Of a stretch of 64,000 nucleotides of DNA, positions 36,065 to 45,535 are shown in pieces (the stretch's first letter is position 1; each line of letters opens with the position of its first letter). The notes under the pieces were generated by a model. That model did not search any database, had not been told where the DNA came from, and saw nothing but the letters and a program-made list of their open reading frames with translations. The DNA comes from Clostridia bacterium (GTDB taxonomy: Bacteria; Bacillota; Clostridia; Christensenellales; Aristaeellaceae): assembly GCA_017501255.1 (NCBI GenBank), contig JAFVXE010000061.1:1-64000 (forward strand), read 5' to 3'. Made by a program: the position numbers and the translations under genes.

Positions 36065-36781
36065 ATGAAGCAGAACGTTCTCATTACCGGTACCGGTCGG
36101 GAAATGGCGCTGGGGTTCAACTTTGTGCGCCGCTATCTGGAGCAGGGGGACACGGTGTTCGCCTGTATCCGCAAACCCTCGGAAGCCTTGGAAAAGTTGC
36201 AGCAGCAGTACCCCGATACCCTGCACATCCTCACCATGGATATCGGCAGCACCGAATCGGTGAATGCTGCGGCGGCGCAGGCTGCCAAATTGGTTCCCTG
36301 CCTGGATCTGATCATCAACAACGCCGTAACCACCTCCCCGGATACCAACAAGGAGTTGGAAGATTTCGACCTTGACACCGTGATGCCTGCGTTGGATGTG
36401 GCTACCGTTGGCCCGCTGCGGGTGATCAAGGCCTTCCTGCCCATGCTGCACAAGAGCGAAGGCACCGCCCTCATCGTGAATATTTCCTCCGAAGCGGGCA
36501 GTATCGGCGCTTGCTACCGTTCCACCTATATCGACTACGGCATGGCCAAGGCAGCCCTGAACATGGCCACCAAAACCCTGCACAACAAGTTCAAGGATAA
36601 CCCCAAGATGAATATCATCTGCGTACATCCCGGCTGGATGCGCACCAATGAGGGCAACGCCAAGGCGCCTTTCGATCCCTACGACCACGCCGAGACCATG
36701 CGGCTTTTGTTTGAGAAAAAGCGCAGCGACAAGGAAGGGCCCATTTTCGTCACCTATGCCGGGGAGGAATATCCCTGGTAA
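36065..36781 (+). CDS. Short-chain dehydrogenase/reductase
   Basis: A 238-residue SDR protein. The N-terminal cofactor motif is variant (VLITGTGREMALGFN). NNA appears as IINNAVT, the catalytic serine lies in VNISSEAGSIG and the Tyr-Lys pair is YGMAKAAL (Y-x-x-x-K). HPGWMRTNEG follows as in many SDRs. AAAGGAGGAAG precedes the ATG. The substrate is unknown. It is the second gene after the exporter and ends at a strong terminator. Confidence 0.9.
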   Translation: MKQNVLITGTGREMALGFNFVRRYLEQGDTVFACIRKPSEALEKLQQQYPDTLHILTMDIGSTESVNAAAAQAAKLVPCLDLIINNAVTTSPDTNKELEDFDLDTVMPALDVATVGPLRVIKAFLPMLHKSEGTALIVNISSEAGSIGACYRSTYIDYGMAKAALNMATKTLHNKFKDNPKMNIICVHPGWMRTNEGNAKAPFDPYDHAETMRLLFEKKRSDKEGPIFVTYAGEEYPW

Positions 36782-36801
36782 TGGCAGCGCTATAACACAG
36801 T

Positions 36802-36845
36802 GCACCCCGCAGCAGGATTTTGCCTCCTGCTGCGGGGTGCTTTTT
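36802..36845 (+). terminator. Terminator after the SDR gene
   Basis: Fifteen-base perfect stem GCACCCCGCAGCAGG (36802-36816) with 36826-36840, followed by TTTTTG. The minus strand has no thymine run after the stem. Confidence 0.92.
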
Positions 36846-36858
36846 GATATTCAATGGA

Positions 36859-38367
36859 TCAGGCGTGCTCCACATACCACTGATAGTCGTAGCCCTCGTC
36901 GCTTTCGCCCTCTGCCGGATTGACGGTGAACTGCACCAGCGCATTCTGCTTCAATTCCAGCGCAAATACCGTCTTGCCTTCTTCCCCGGTAAGCTGGCTG
37001 GTCTTGCACAGGGGCTGACCGGCATCCTTCAGGAAAGCCAGCTGTTCCTTGGTCAGAGAGGCAGGTTCGCCCATTTCGTGCCATGCCTTGACGGGGTTGC
37101 AGCACTCTTCATCCACGATGCGCTGCATCAGCACCTGCTTACCGCCGGTGGGCAGTTCCACATTCAGAGTGATGGCTTCCCGTTTTTCCTGACAGATATT
37201 CCAGGCCACGCCCTGATAGCTGCCGTCCTTACGGCGCACCAGCACCATGTTGTCATCCCGGTAAACGGGCTCGCCCTTCAGGTTGTTGAAGAAAGCGAAG
37301 GTCCACATGGTGGGCTTGATGATCATCTGATTGGCGATCATACCAAAGCCGCCGTGGAAGGGACGGGAAGGCACGCCGCCTTCTTCGAACACATCGCCGA
37401 AGGTCCAGTAGGAATAGGAAGCGCAGGTATCGCCCAGCCGGGACAGGAGACCGGCGGTGAGCACAGCGTTCAGGTTGGTGTCATGGATGGGACAGAAGGG
37501 ATTGTAGGAGGTATTGAACTCCGTTACGTGCAGCTCCATGCCCTTGTACTCGGGGAAGCTGTCGATAATGGCACGGGTGCCCTCGGCTTCCTCGATAATG
37601 CTGTCCACAGTGCGCATGGTATGGTACAGATAGCGACCCTTGCGCTCGGGCGTTTCACCCATGTACAGGTGGCGGGTAACCATATCCAGCGGCAGCTTCT
37701 TATCCCGGCAGAAGGTGAGGAAATCCCGGATCCAGCCGGGAGTGGTTTCGCCGCCGCAGACCGCAGGGCCGCCAACCTTCATTTCCGGCAGCACTTCCTT
37801 CACCGCAGGAGCGGTGATCTCGTACAGGTGCAGATACTTATCCTTGTCTGCATTCTCCCAGAAGCCGGGCAGGTTGGGCTCGTTCCATACTTCGCAGGGC
37901 CAGGTGACCACTTCTTCGTAGCCATAGCGCTCAATCAGGTGGCGCAGGGTGGCCTGAACCAGGTTGACCCAGTCCTCATCCTTGGCCGGAGGCGTGGTAT
38001 TGCCCTTCCAGTAGAAAATGGTCTGGGTGCCGCTGGCGATGGCACCGGGCATGAAACCCAGCTCCAGGAAAGGACGGATGCCCTTTTGCAGGTAGCTGTC
38101 CACCACCCGATCCAGATAGGTGAAGTTGTAACCGGCAAACGTCCAGCCGCCCTTGAAATCCGGAGCTACCTGATAGATGCTCATATCTTCGCAGAACAGG
38201 CCATGGCCGCGGATATATTTGAAACCCGCCAGCTCCTGCGCCAGTTCCAGCTGCTTCTGGTATTCCTCCTGCAAGGCCAGACCCATACGGCCGGTGCCCA
38301 CGCAGAAATTGGCGTTATTGTGGAGCGTGGCTTTGCTTTCCTGAGTGATGCGAATGTTCTTTTCCAT
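36859..38367 (-). CDS. GH39 beta-xylosidase
   Basis: Retaining glycosidase expected to release xylose from xylo-oligosaccharides in the cytoplasm. The 502 residues match GH39 beta-xylosidases. The acid/base is E163 in EVWNEPNLPGFW and the nucleophile is E283 in HVTEFNTSYNP. The (beta/alpha)8 barrel is followed by a small beta-sandwich (about 350-500). No signal peptide. Seventeen bases downstream of the MBL-fold gene, with which it is co-transcribed and divergent from the GH67 gene. Confidence 0.9.
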   Translation of the reverse strand: MEKNIRITQESKATLHNNANFCVGTGRMGLALQEEYQKQLELAQELAGFKYIRGHGLFCEDMSIYQVAPDFKGGWTFAGYNFTYLDRVVDSYLQKGIRPFLELGFMPGAIASGTQTIFYWKGNTTPPAKDEDWVNLVQATLRHLIERYGYEEVVTWPCEVWNEPNLPGFWENADKDKYLHLYEITAPAVKEVLPEMKVGGPAVCGGETTPGWIRDFLTFCRDKKLPLDMVTRHLYMGETPERKGRYLYHTMRTVDSIIEEAEGTRAIIDSFPEYKGMELHVTEFNTSYNPFCPIHDTNLNAVLTAGLLSRLGDTCASYSYWTFGDVFEEGGVPSRPFHGGFGMIANQMIIKPTMWTFAFFNNLKGEPVYRDDNMVLVRRKDGSYQGVAWNICQEKREAITLNVELPTGGKQVLMQRIVDEECCNPVKAWHEMGEPASLTKEQLAFLKDAGQPLCKTSQLTGEEGKTVFALELKQNALVQFTVNPAEGESDEGYDYQWYVEHA

Positions 38368-38384
38368 GATGCTTTCCTCCCAGC

Positions 38385-39170
38385 TTACAGCTGTAATTTG
38401 TCATAATCAAACACGAAAACCTGTCCCTCGGCAGGGGTGGCCTCGTGGGTGTTTGTCTGCTCCCAGCCGCCGATGGTGACCCGGGGCGCATCTCTGAGTA
38501 CATCATCGGTCATGCCATCAAAGAACGCCTGCATTACGCTGCGTTCATAAAGGGCGGGACGATGGGAACACAGCACCTGCTCAAAGGGCAGATCAAACAG
38601 TCTGCGTACATTTTGCCGGAATGTTGCGGCAGGCAGCGCCTTGGGGAAAAACGCCCATGTGCAGGGATTCCAATCGTCAGCAGTGAGCAACAGCTTTCGT
38701 TCCTTCACGTACACCACGCAGGAGCCGGGGGTGTGGGCAGGCACATGGATGATCTGCGCCGTCAGGCCGCCCAGATCAATGGTCTGCTCGCAAAGGGGCC
38801 TGGGCATGGGTACTTCCGCTGCCAGATAGGCATCTTCATCCACCACAAGGCCGTTCGCCTTTCCGGAGGCCGCAATACGCCTGCGGGTGGGCTGGGCGGT
38901 ATACTCAGCAAAATCCTCCTGATCCTCCGGGAACATCCATGTTTCCTCAAACCAACGTGCCCCCAGCACATGGTCGTGGTGGCCGTGGGTCAGGATGACA
39001 CGGTACGACAGGCTGGTGATCTCTTCCACCGTCTGGCGAAGGTTTTCAAGGCCATAACCGGCATCCACCAGCAAAGCTTCCCTCTCCCCCACCAGCAGCG
39101 TCTGACAAACGCCCATACAATCGGAAATATGATACACGCCCGGCAATACCGGGTGAACCGTCAACGACAT
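38385..39170 (-). CDS. MBL-fold metallohydrolase
   Basis: A 261-residue metallo-beta-lactamase-fold protein. The metal motif is LTHGHHDHVLGARWF (H-x-H-x-D-H), with a later histidine in VPAHTPGSCVVYV, the aspartate in LLTADDWNP and a last histidine in VLCSHRP. The N-terminal VYHISDCMGVCQTLLVGERE fits the broad hydrolase group. The substrate is unknown; next to GH39 an ester- or lactone-cleaving role is possible but unproven. The ATG at 39170 is preferred (GGAGGGC four bases upstream). Confidence 0.85.
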   Translation of the reverse strand: MSLTVHPVLPGVYHISDCMGVCQTLLVGEREALLVDAGYGLENLRQTVEEITSLSYRVILTHGHHDHVLGARWFEETWMFPEDQEDFAEYTAQPTRRRIAASGKANGLVVDEDAYLAAEVPMPRPLCEQTIDLGGLTAQIIHVPAHTPGSCVVYVKERKLLLTADDWNPCTWAFFPKALPAATFRQNVRRLFDLPFEQVLCSHRPALYERSVMQAFFDGMTDDVLRDAPRVTIGGWEQTNTHEATPAEGQVFVFDYDKLQL

Positions 39171-39283
39171 AAACGCCCTCCATTTCATTGCCAGTACATG
39201 GCTATGCCTTCCTTTTCGACATTTCTCTGCCCTTCTCCTTTTGTTTGGAAAGGGAATTTCGTAACTTTCTTACGCTTTGCCGA

Positions 39284-39303
39284 TTTTGCATATTTTTTTG
39301 CAT
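39284..39303. repeat. Direct repeat TTTTGCAT between divergent xylan genes
   Basis: TTTTGCAT occurs at 39284-39291 and again at 39296-39303, 12 bases apart. It lies between the MBL/GH39 and GH67 genes, where an AraC-type or other activator site would be placed. Confidence 0.35.
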
Positions 39304-39345
39304 TTTCCGCAGGCAAAAAACGGGGTAAATCAAGCCCTGTCGGCC

Positions 39346-39374
39346 TTGCCCAGCATTTGCACCCATGGTATAAT
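39346..39374 (+). promoter_or_regulatory. Promoter of the GH67 gene
   Basis: TTGCCC (39346-39351), 17-base spacer and perfect TATAAT (39369-39374), 32 bases before the start codon. Confidence 0.7.
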
Positions 39375-39406
39375 AAACCAGATTTTTCGGGAAGGAACGA
39401 TGATTT

Positions 39407-41260
39407 ATGAGCACTTCTGTCAAACACCTGACCTGGCTTCCCTACCTGACTGCGGATGCTCCTGCCAACTGTGCAAACCCTGCCCAGATCGCCAAAGCCG
39501 AGCTGGAAGCCGGGCTTTCCGCCCTGCGCAATGCGCCTGCTGTTTCGCTGAACCTTGACGCTGACATGGGCGAAAGCTGGCAAATCACAGGCGATAACGG
39601 TGCTTATACCATCATCGGCGGCGAAAGCGGCCTTCTGTATGGCGTATACCGTTTGCTGATGGCGCTGAATGCCGGTGCTGCCTGCCCTGCTGGTGTACAG
39701 AAGCCCTTCTACGGTCTGCGTATGCTCAACTGCTGGGACAATGCCGATGGCGATATCGAACGCGGCTATTCCGGACGCAGCCTGTTCTTTGAGGATGGCA
39801 AGCTGGACTACGACCCCGACCGGATTCGTCAGCTGGCCCGTATGCTGGCTTCCGTGGGGCTCAACGTGCTGTGCATCAACAATGTGAACGTGCGCAACCC
39901 TGCCCACAAACTGATTGAGGAAGAGTGGCTGCCTCAGGTTGCCGAGTTGGCTGCTTTGGTACGCCCCTATGGCATCCGGCTGATGTTCTCCATCGACTAT
40001 GCCCATCCCATGCGCCACGGCATCGAAACAGCCGACCCGCTGGATGAGTCTGTGCAGAAGTGGTGGATGGAACAGACTGCGCTGGTATACAAATACATCC
40101 CCGATCTGGCGGGCTTCCTGGTAAAAGCCGACAGCGAGCATCGTCCCGGCCCCTTCACCTATGGCCGCAACCACGCCGACGGCGCCAATATGCTGGCCCG
40201 TGCCCTGAAGCCCCACGGCGGTATGCTGGTTTGGCGCTGCTTTGTGTACAACTGCCAGCAGGACTGGCGGGATTATGTGACCGACCGTCCCATGGCTGCC
40301 TACCAGCATTACACCTGGCTGGACGGCACTTTCGAAGATAACGTAATCCTGCAGATCAAGCACGGCCCCTTTGACTTCCAGGTTCGAGAACCCATCTCCC
40401 CTACCTTCTACGCTATGCCCAAGACCAATCTGGCTTTGGAATTGCAGTTGGCGCAGGAATACACCGGCCAGCAGATCGATCTCTATTCCATGCCCCCCAT
40501 GTGGAAGGAGATCTTCCAGCAGCTGCCTGCCGAAACGGTCATGTCTATCGCTGCCGTTACCAATCTGGGCCGGGATGATAACTACACCGGTCATCCCTTT
40601 GCGGCGGTCAATCTGTTCAGCTACGGTCTGTTTGCCTGGGATCCCTCCACCGACCCGGAGGAAGCCATCCGTCTGTGGGCCAAGCTCACCTACCATTTTG
40701 GAGAAGCCGATGAAAACAAGCTGGTGACTATGCTCATGGGCAGCCGCCGCACCTATGAAAAGTATACCGCACCGCTGGGCATCTGCTGGATGGTGAACCC
40801 CAACCACCACTATGGACCCAACCCCGAAGGCTATGAATATGCCGCCTGGGGCTGCTATATCCGTGCAGACCGCAACGGCGTGGGCATTGACCGCACCAAA
40901 AACGGTACTGGCTATGCAGAGCAGTATCCCGAAGAATGGTGCAACCGCTACAGCGATCTTTCCACTTGCCCGGATGAGCTGAAGCTGTTCTTCCACTATC
41001 TGCGCTACGAGGACACCCTTTCCGATGGCCGCACGCTGATCCAGCGCATCTACGACGACCATTTTGAAGGCTACGAAGAAGTGCAGCAGATGGCAGAGAT
41101 CCTCAAGGAACTGCCCCTGCCCACCCCCGACAAAGAAGTAGCTGCCGAACGTATGGAGCGTCAGCTGGTGAACGCCCGCAACTGGTGCGATATTGTCAAC
41201 AATTACTTCTACCGCCTCTCCGGCGTGGAGGATGCCAAGGGACGGAAGATCTATCACTGA
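39407..41260 (+). CDS. GH67 alpha-glucuronidase
   Basis: Inverting enzyme that removes (4-O-methyl-)glucuronic acid from the non-reducing end of short glucuronoxylo-oligosaccharides; 617 residues. GH67 landmarks are GLRMLNCWDNADGDIERGYS, KADSEHRPGPFTYGRNHADG with the likely acid E244, and D323 (IKHGPFDF) and E352 (AQEYTGQ), which fit the base-side pair. No signal peptide, so it acts on imported oligosaccharides. GGAAGG precedes the ATG. It has its own promoter and terminator. The product hexuronate could feed the reductase at the right edge of the window. Confidence 0.93.
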   Translation: MSTSVKHLTWLPYLTADAPANCANPAQIAKAELEAGLSALRNAPAVSLNLDADMGESWQITGDNGAYTIIGGESGLLYGVYRLLMALNAGAACPAGVQKPFYGLRMLNCWDNADGDIERGYSGRSLFFEDGKLDYDPDRIRQLARMLASVGLNVLCINNVNVRNPAHKLIEEEWLPQVAELAALVRPYGIRLMFSIDYAHPMRHGIETADPLDESVQKWWMEQTALVYKYIPDLAGFLVKADSEHRPGPFTYGRNHADGANMLARALKPHGGMLVWRCFVYNCQQDWRDYVTDRPMAAYQHYTWLDGTFEDNVILQIKHGPFDFQVREPISPTFYAMPKTNLALELQLAQEYTGQQIDLYSMPPMWKEIFQQLPAETVMSIAAVTNLGRDDNYTGHPFAAVNLFSYGLFAWDPSTDPEEAIRLWAKLTYHFGEADENKLVTMLMGSRRTYEKYTAPLGICWMVNPNHHYGPNPEGYEYAAWGCYIRADRNGVGIDRTKNGTGYAEQYPEEWCNRYSDLSTCPDELKLFFHYLRYEDTLSDGRTLIQRIYDDHFEGYEEVQQMAEILKELPLPTPDKEVAAERMERQLVNARNWCDIVNNYFYRLSGVEDAKGRKIYH

Positions 41261-41280
41261 TCAAAATTCTTTGATATGGC

Positions 41281-41312
41281 AAAGCCCAGATCCGGTTTGG
41301 GATCTGGGCTTT
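41281..41312. terminator. Terminator after the GH67 gene
   Basis: Thirteen-base perfect stem AAAGCCCAGATCC (41281-41293) with 41300-41312. The thymine run is short in both directions; it lies between converging genes. Confidence 0.75.
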
Positions 41313-41370
41313 GATGTGTCGAAAGACCTCGCAAGAGTTTTTTGACGAGCTGCAGCGCATCCTGCTGCGC

Positions 41371-42048
41371 TTATTCTTTCCCGAACCGCATGGGACAAAC
41401 CCGGCGGCAGGCATTGCAGCGTACCGTATCAAATCCACGGGCATTCCTGCCGTAGGTGTTGGGCCGGCATTGCCATTGCTGAACCGTTCCATCTGGCTGG
41501 ATGGCATGAACGGGACAGACATCAATGCAGCGTGTACAACCGGGAATGCAGATGCTTTCGCTGGGTTCGTCCGAAGACAAAGCCAAATCCGTCAGCAAAA
41601 CGCCGATGGTCAGCCGATTACCGTAAGCCGGATTCAACAAAAGCGAACTCTTGCCCATTTGGCCCAGTCCGCAGGCGATTGCCATATGTTTCATGGAGAG
41701 AATGCCCTTGCCGGTCATGGTTTCTGCATCCCACGCATCATACGGGCCATCACAGGGGATGGGCATCACTTTCGCTGCATATTGAGCCTCGATCCTGCGG
41801 GCAGCATCCAGCCCGATGCGATCCACCAGCTTGGCAGTCTGATCATTAAAATAACCATAGATCAATTCATCAGAGGCTTCCAGCAGTCCCTTGGGCAATG
41901 CGACACCGAAAGCGATCGCCGTCCGGCAGGCAGGCCAGATATCAACGGGTGAAAAGCCTGCTGGAGCATCCCGAAACCGTTCCATTGCTGCAAAGCCGCA
42001 AACGTCTGCCCCTAACGAGAGAATCGTCTGACGAATGGTCTCTTTCAT
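41371..42048 (-). CDS. QueG-like 4Fe-4S reductase-type protein
   Basis: A 225-residue protein with two C-terminal ferredoxin-like cysteine clusters, CIPGCTRCIDVCP and CNACRRVCP. The N-terminal region (GADVCGFAAMERF, AIAFGVALPKG) and GQMGKSSLLLNPAYGNRL resemble epoxyqueuosine reductase relatives. It is much shorter than true QueG (about 380) and is probably one of the uncharacterised iron-sulfur paralogues. It follows the GH2 gene by 73 bases with a hairpin between, so it may be transcribed partly with the xylan operon. Confidence 0.75.
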   Translation of the reverse strand: MKETIRQTILSLGADVCGFAAMERFRDAPAGFSPVDIWPACRTAIAFGVALPKGLLEASDELIYGYFNDQTAKLVDRIGLDAARRIEAQYAAKVMPIPCDGPYDAWDAETMTGKGILSMKHMAIACGLGQMGKSSLLLNPAYGNRLTIGVLLTDLALSSDEPSESICIPGCTRCIDVCPVHAIQPDGTVQQWQCRPNTYGRNARGFDTVRCNACRRVCPMRFGKE

Positions 42049-42080
42049 TTGGAAAACCTCCTTTTGTCCATCTATACATC

Positions 42081-42114
42081 AACCACCGGCTCTCAGCACT
42101 AAAAGCCGGTGGTT
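42081..42114 (-). terminator. Hairpin after the GH2 gene
   Basis: Eleven-base stem AACCACCGGCT (42081-42091) with 42104-42114. The minus strand continues with TGATGTATAG, only weakly T-rich, so termination may be partial. Confidence 0.55.
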
Positions 42115-42121
42115 GTTCCAT

Positions 42122-45100
42122 TTATGCTTTCTCAAACCGGAAGGCATAGAAATCAAAATGGCTACCGGGAAGGAATACAAAAGTCACGCTGCACACACCT
42201 TTGAGCACGGAAAGTGCAAAACGCTGCGTGCTGCGTCCTTCTCCCCCCTTGAAGGTGACCATTTCGGTATGCTCATTGCCTTCTGCATCCCGCATCCGGA
42301 TGGTGATGGGGTTTTCCGCCAGCGGGGTGTCACCGTCGATGACCAACACCGCTTTCTGTGCATCCTCAAAATCCATCTCCTGATAGCCAAAGGACACATT
42401 GTTGCCAATGCCGGTCACGCCCTCATCGGTTTTGGTGAAGCTGTCGCCGTACAGGGTATCCGCTTGCAGGGGAGACACCCTCTGCCATGCCCGGCTCTGC
42501 CGGGTGAAGGTAAAGCCCGCCAGATGCACTTTGGTGCGCATCACGAAGCACAGGGTCTGCATACCGGTCAGGCGGCGGGGCAGTTTGTAGGTCTCCGGCT
42601 GGTATACATTCCAGATGCTGGGCTTCTGGTAGGCGATATCCATCAGCTTTTCGCCGCCCTCCCGGGGATTGCCCAGCCACAGCTCCATATCATACTGCGC
42701 ACCGCTGAAGGTGAAAAGGGGCAACGTAACTTCGTCGGAACCAGCCAGGCCGAAATCCACATTGCTGAAGCCCGCCATGCTTTCGTGGTCGCTGGCGAAG
42801 GATACGCCATGCTCGTTGCCAGCACCCAGATCGCCATAATGCAGGTCATACAGACCACCGGCCACAAACGCATAAGGATTCAGCGCTGTTTCGCCCATGC
42901 CCTCCACCGTAATGCGCTGCTGGGAGATAATCCGGGGATGATCATCACCATTGTTGCAGGTAGCCCGCAGGTATACCTCACCATCAAACTTGCCAATAAC
43001 CGTGACGCTGCTGCCATCCTGTTCCAAAGCTGCACAGGGACTGTCGATGCCAGCCGCATTGGTAACCCGGAAGGTAACCCGCTGCGCAGGGGCGTTGGCA
43101 GGGAAGAAGCGGGTATCAAATGTCAGCGTTGGCTGTTCAGGCGCAATTACAAAGCCGTTTCGGGGAATCAATTCGATACGGCGGACGGGGATATCGCTTT
43201 CCCCCATGGCTTTGAGGCAGGTTTCGGCCGTCATTTCCGACAGATTCATTCCGCAGGAGATACCTTCCGGCACATCTGCCGCTACAGCCTGCAACACAAG
43301 GGTGGCTGTGGGTTTGCCGCAGGAAGCCGCCTGCACCACAATATCGCCAACCTGACCATTGGAAGCCACCATTGCCAGCAATTTACCGCTGAACAGGCGG
43401 CGGCTCTGGGTGTGATAGGGATCTGTATCGGTGCTGTCGCCGTTATCCAGCCCCACTAACCTGCCTGCGCCGCTGACGGAGACTGTCACACGATCCACTG
43501 CATTTTCTACAGGATTGCCTGTTTCATCCTTCATAGTGATTTCCACAAAGGTCATATCCTGTCCATCTGCCTGCAAACAGGCATCCTCCGCCTTGAGGCA
43601 GATGGCGGCGCTATCGCCGAAGGAACAGCGGGTTTCTTCCGCTATGGCAAGCCCATCGGCATCGTAAGCAACCGCCTTCAGCACGCCGGGTTGATAGGGC
43701 ACCCGCCATACCGGAATGCAATGTTCCTTATCGCTCAGATCAATGGTTTCCCTGCCGAGGCTTTCGCCGTTCAGGAACAGTTCCACCATTGCGCCGTTGG
43801 TCATCACCGGTACATCCACCAGTTGATCCTTGTTCCAATCCCAATACACACCAATATGCACCATGGGTTCGGCGTTCCAGAATGCCTTGCAGGCGTAGAA
43901 ACTGTCCTTGGGGAAACCGGCGGTATCCACAAAGCCAAAATAGCTGTTGCGGGTATGATAGGGCGTGGGTTCGCCGATGTAATCCATACCGGTCCACAGG
44001 AACTGTCCCAGAGAGAAACCAGTGTTCCGGTCCTCAGAGAAAAGAACACGCAGATCCTTGGTGCCCCAGCTGGTGGCGCTGTTGAACAGGGAGGAACACT
44101 GCAAGTCCTCATCGCAGAGGATGTTGGCAGTCTCCGGGAAATGATAAATGCCACGGCTGAACACCATGGAAGCCGTCTCGCTGCCATAGATGACCCATTC
44201 TGGATGGGCTTCATGGTGGGGGCGATAGTATTTTTCGGCATAGTTATAGCCAACTGCATCCACCCACTTGGCGCAATTCTGTGCGCCCTGCCAGGGCATA
44301 TAGTTGGAGCCAAAGGTGGTAAACCCGTTGCCCTTGGGGTCGTGAAGGCGAACCTCATCGCACAGAAGGCGGGTCGCTTCCTCGCCCCGGGGTTCGTTAA
44401 CATCCGCAATCTCATTGCCGATGGACCACATGAGCAGGCTGGGATGATTGCGGTCCCGGCGCACCCAGCTGCGCACATCCTCCTGCCAGCAGTCGGCAAA
44501 GAAGCGGGCATAATCATAAGTGGTTTTTGGCTTTTCCCACATATCGGAGAACTCATCCACCACCAGAATGCCCATCTCATCACACAGATCCATCAGCTTT
44601 TTGGCAGGCGGATTATGGGAGGTGCGCAGGGCATTGACGCCCATTTCCCGCATGATGCGAAGCTGTCGGCGGGCTGCCTTTTCGTTGAAAGCAGCCCCCA
44701 ATGCACCAAGGTCGTGATGGAGACATACGCCATGAAGCTTCACAGGCTGATCATTCAGCAGAAGGCCACGGTCAGCGGTGAGCTGCGCAGTGCGGAACCC
44801 AACCTTCTGACGGATACACTGCGTGCCGATGGTGGTTTCCAGCGTGTAGCAGCAGGGATGATCACAGCTCCAGAGCCGGGGGTTCTGAATGGTCAGCGTC
44901 AGCACTGACAGGTTGCCGGCTGTATGGGTGGAAGCCTCCACCTGGCACTTGCCTTGCGCATCCAGCAGACGGTGCTTCAGCATTTCGCCGCTGTCCGGGC
45001 CTGTCAGCTCGGTTTCAATGGTCATCACCCAGCCGGATTCCTCCCGCCGGGTATGCACATATACCCCATCCAACACCACATGGCGGGCGGGCAAGGTATG

Positions 45101-45514
45101 TAAAACCACATCCCGGAAGATACCTGCGCCGGAATACCAACGGGTATTGGGGCTTTGATGGCGGATGTGCACCAGAATGGTATTGTCGCCGGTATGTAAA
45201 GCCCGGGTCAGATCCGCATCAAAGGCAGTATAGCCGTAGCGGTGCGTACAGACTGTATTTCCGTTCACCAGCACATCGCAATCCATGTACACACCATCAA
45301 AACGAAGCAGCCGCACCAGACCATCAAAGGCATCCGGCACGTTCAGCGTACGCTGATACCAGCCATCGCCGCTTTCGTACAGATCATCGGACTGGGCAAT
45401 GAGCCAGTCGTGCGGCAAATCCACTATCTTCCATTCCGCCGCCACGGTGTCCTCCAGCGTGCTGCCAACAGGCAGCTTGACAAAAGACCATCCATCGTTG
45501 AAAAGACGTTCCAT
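42122..45514 (-). CDS. GH2 family glycoside hydrolase (beta-galactosidase-like)
   Basis: A 1,130-residue multi-domain enzyme without signal peptide. Order: sugar-binding jelly roll (about 1-145), immunoglobulin-like domain, GH2 barrel (about 250-550), then further beta-sandwich domains including a DUF4982-like region and a C-terminal discoidin-like jelly roll. Acid/base E368 in SIGNEIAD; likely nucleophile E446 in VIYGSETASM; DEFSDMWEKP is typical of the barrel. Activity could be beta-galactosidase, beta-glucuronidase or alpha-arabinopyranosidase-like, removing xylan side groups. It lies 21 bases after the GH8 gene in the same operon. Confidence 0.85.
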   Translation of the reverse strand: MERLFNDGWSFVKLPVGSTLEDTVAAEWKIVDLPHDWLIAQSDDLYESGDGWYQRTLNVPDAFDGLVRLLRFDGVYMDCDVLVNGNTVCTHRYGYTAFDADLTRALHTGDNTILVHIRHQSPNTRWYSGAGIFRDVVLHTLPARHVVLDGVYVHTRREESGWVMTIETELTGPDSGEMLKHRLLDAQGKCQVEASTHTAGNLSVLTLTIQNPRLWSCDHPCCYTLETTIGTQCIRQKVGFRTAQLTADRGLLLNDQPVKLHGVCLHHDLGALGAAFNEKAARRQLRIMREMGVNALRTSHNPPAKKLMDLCDEMGILVVDEFSDMWEKPKTTYDYARFFADCWQEDVRSWVRRDRNHPSLLMWSIGNEIADVNEPRGEEATRLLCDEVRLHDPKGNGFTTFGSNYMPWQGAQNCAKWVDAVGYNYAEKYYRPHHEAHPEWVIYGSETASMVFSRGIYHFPETANILCDEDLQCSSLFNSATSWGTKDLRVLFSEDRNTGFSLGQFLWTGMDYIGEPTPYHTRNSYFGFVDTAGFPKDSFYACKAFWNAEPMVHIGVYWDWNKDQLVDVPVMTNGAMVELFLNGESLGRETIDLSDKEHCIPVWRVPYQPGVLKAVAYDADGLAIAEETRCSFGDSAAICLKAEDACLQADGQDMTFVEITMKDETGNPVENAVDRVTVSVSGAGRLVGLDNGDSTDTDPYHTQSRRLFSGKLLAMVASNGQVGDIVVQAASCGKPTATLVLQAVAADVPEGISCGMNLSEMTAETCLKAMGESDIPVRRIELIPRNGFVIAPEQPTLTFDTRFFPANAPAQRVTFRVTNAAGIDSPCAALEQDGSSVTVIGKFDGEVYLRATCNNGDDHPRIISQQRITVEGMGETALNPYAFVAGGLYDLHYGDLGAGNEHGVSFASDHESMAGFSNVDFGLAGSDEVTLPLFTFSGAQYDMELWLGNPREGGEKLMDIAYQKPSIWNVYQPETYKLPRRLTGMQTLCFVMRTKVHLAGFTFTRQSRAWQRVSPLQADTLYGDSFTKTDEGVTGIGNNVSFGYQEMDFEDAQKAVLVIDGDTPLAENPITIRMRDAEGNEHTEMVTFKGGEGRSTQRFALSVLKGVCSVTFVFLPGSHFDFYAFRFEKA

Positions 45515-45535
45515 GGTTCAGACCTCCTGCGGATT

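Noticed and set aside
34058..36805. 915-codon open frame opposite the ABC exporter and SDR genes
   Set aside because: It spans two well-supported genes and their gap on the other strand; the translation has no domain features.
39188..39232. Tiny ORFs (six and four codons) with ribosome-site-like sequences just upstream of the MBL-fold gene
   Set aside because: They are too short to distinguish from chance in a purine-rich leader, and no paired terminator is present.
42384..42412. Possible second start or split within the GH2 gene
   Set aside because: The frame is continuous from 45514 to 42122 and all domains follow each other in the expected order.
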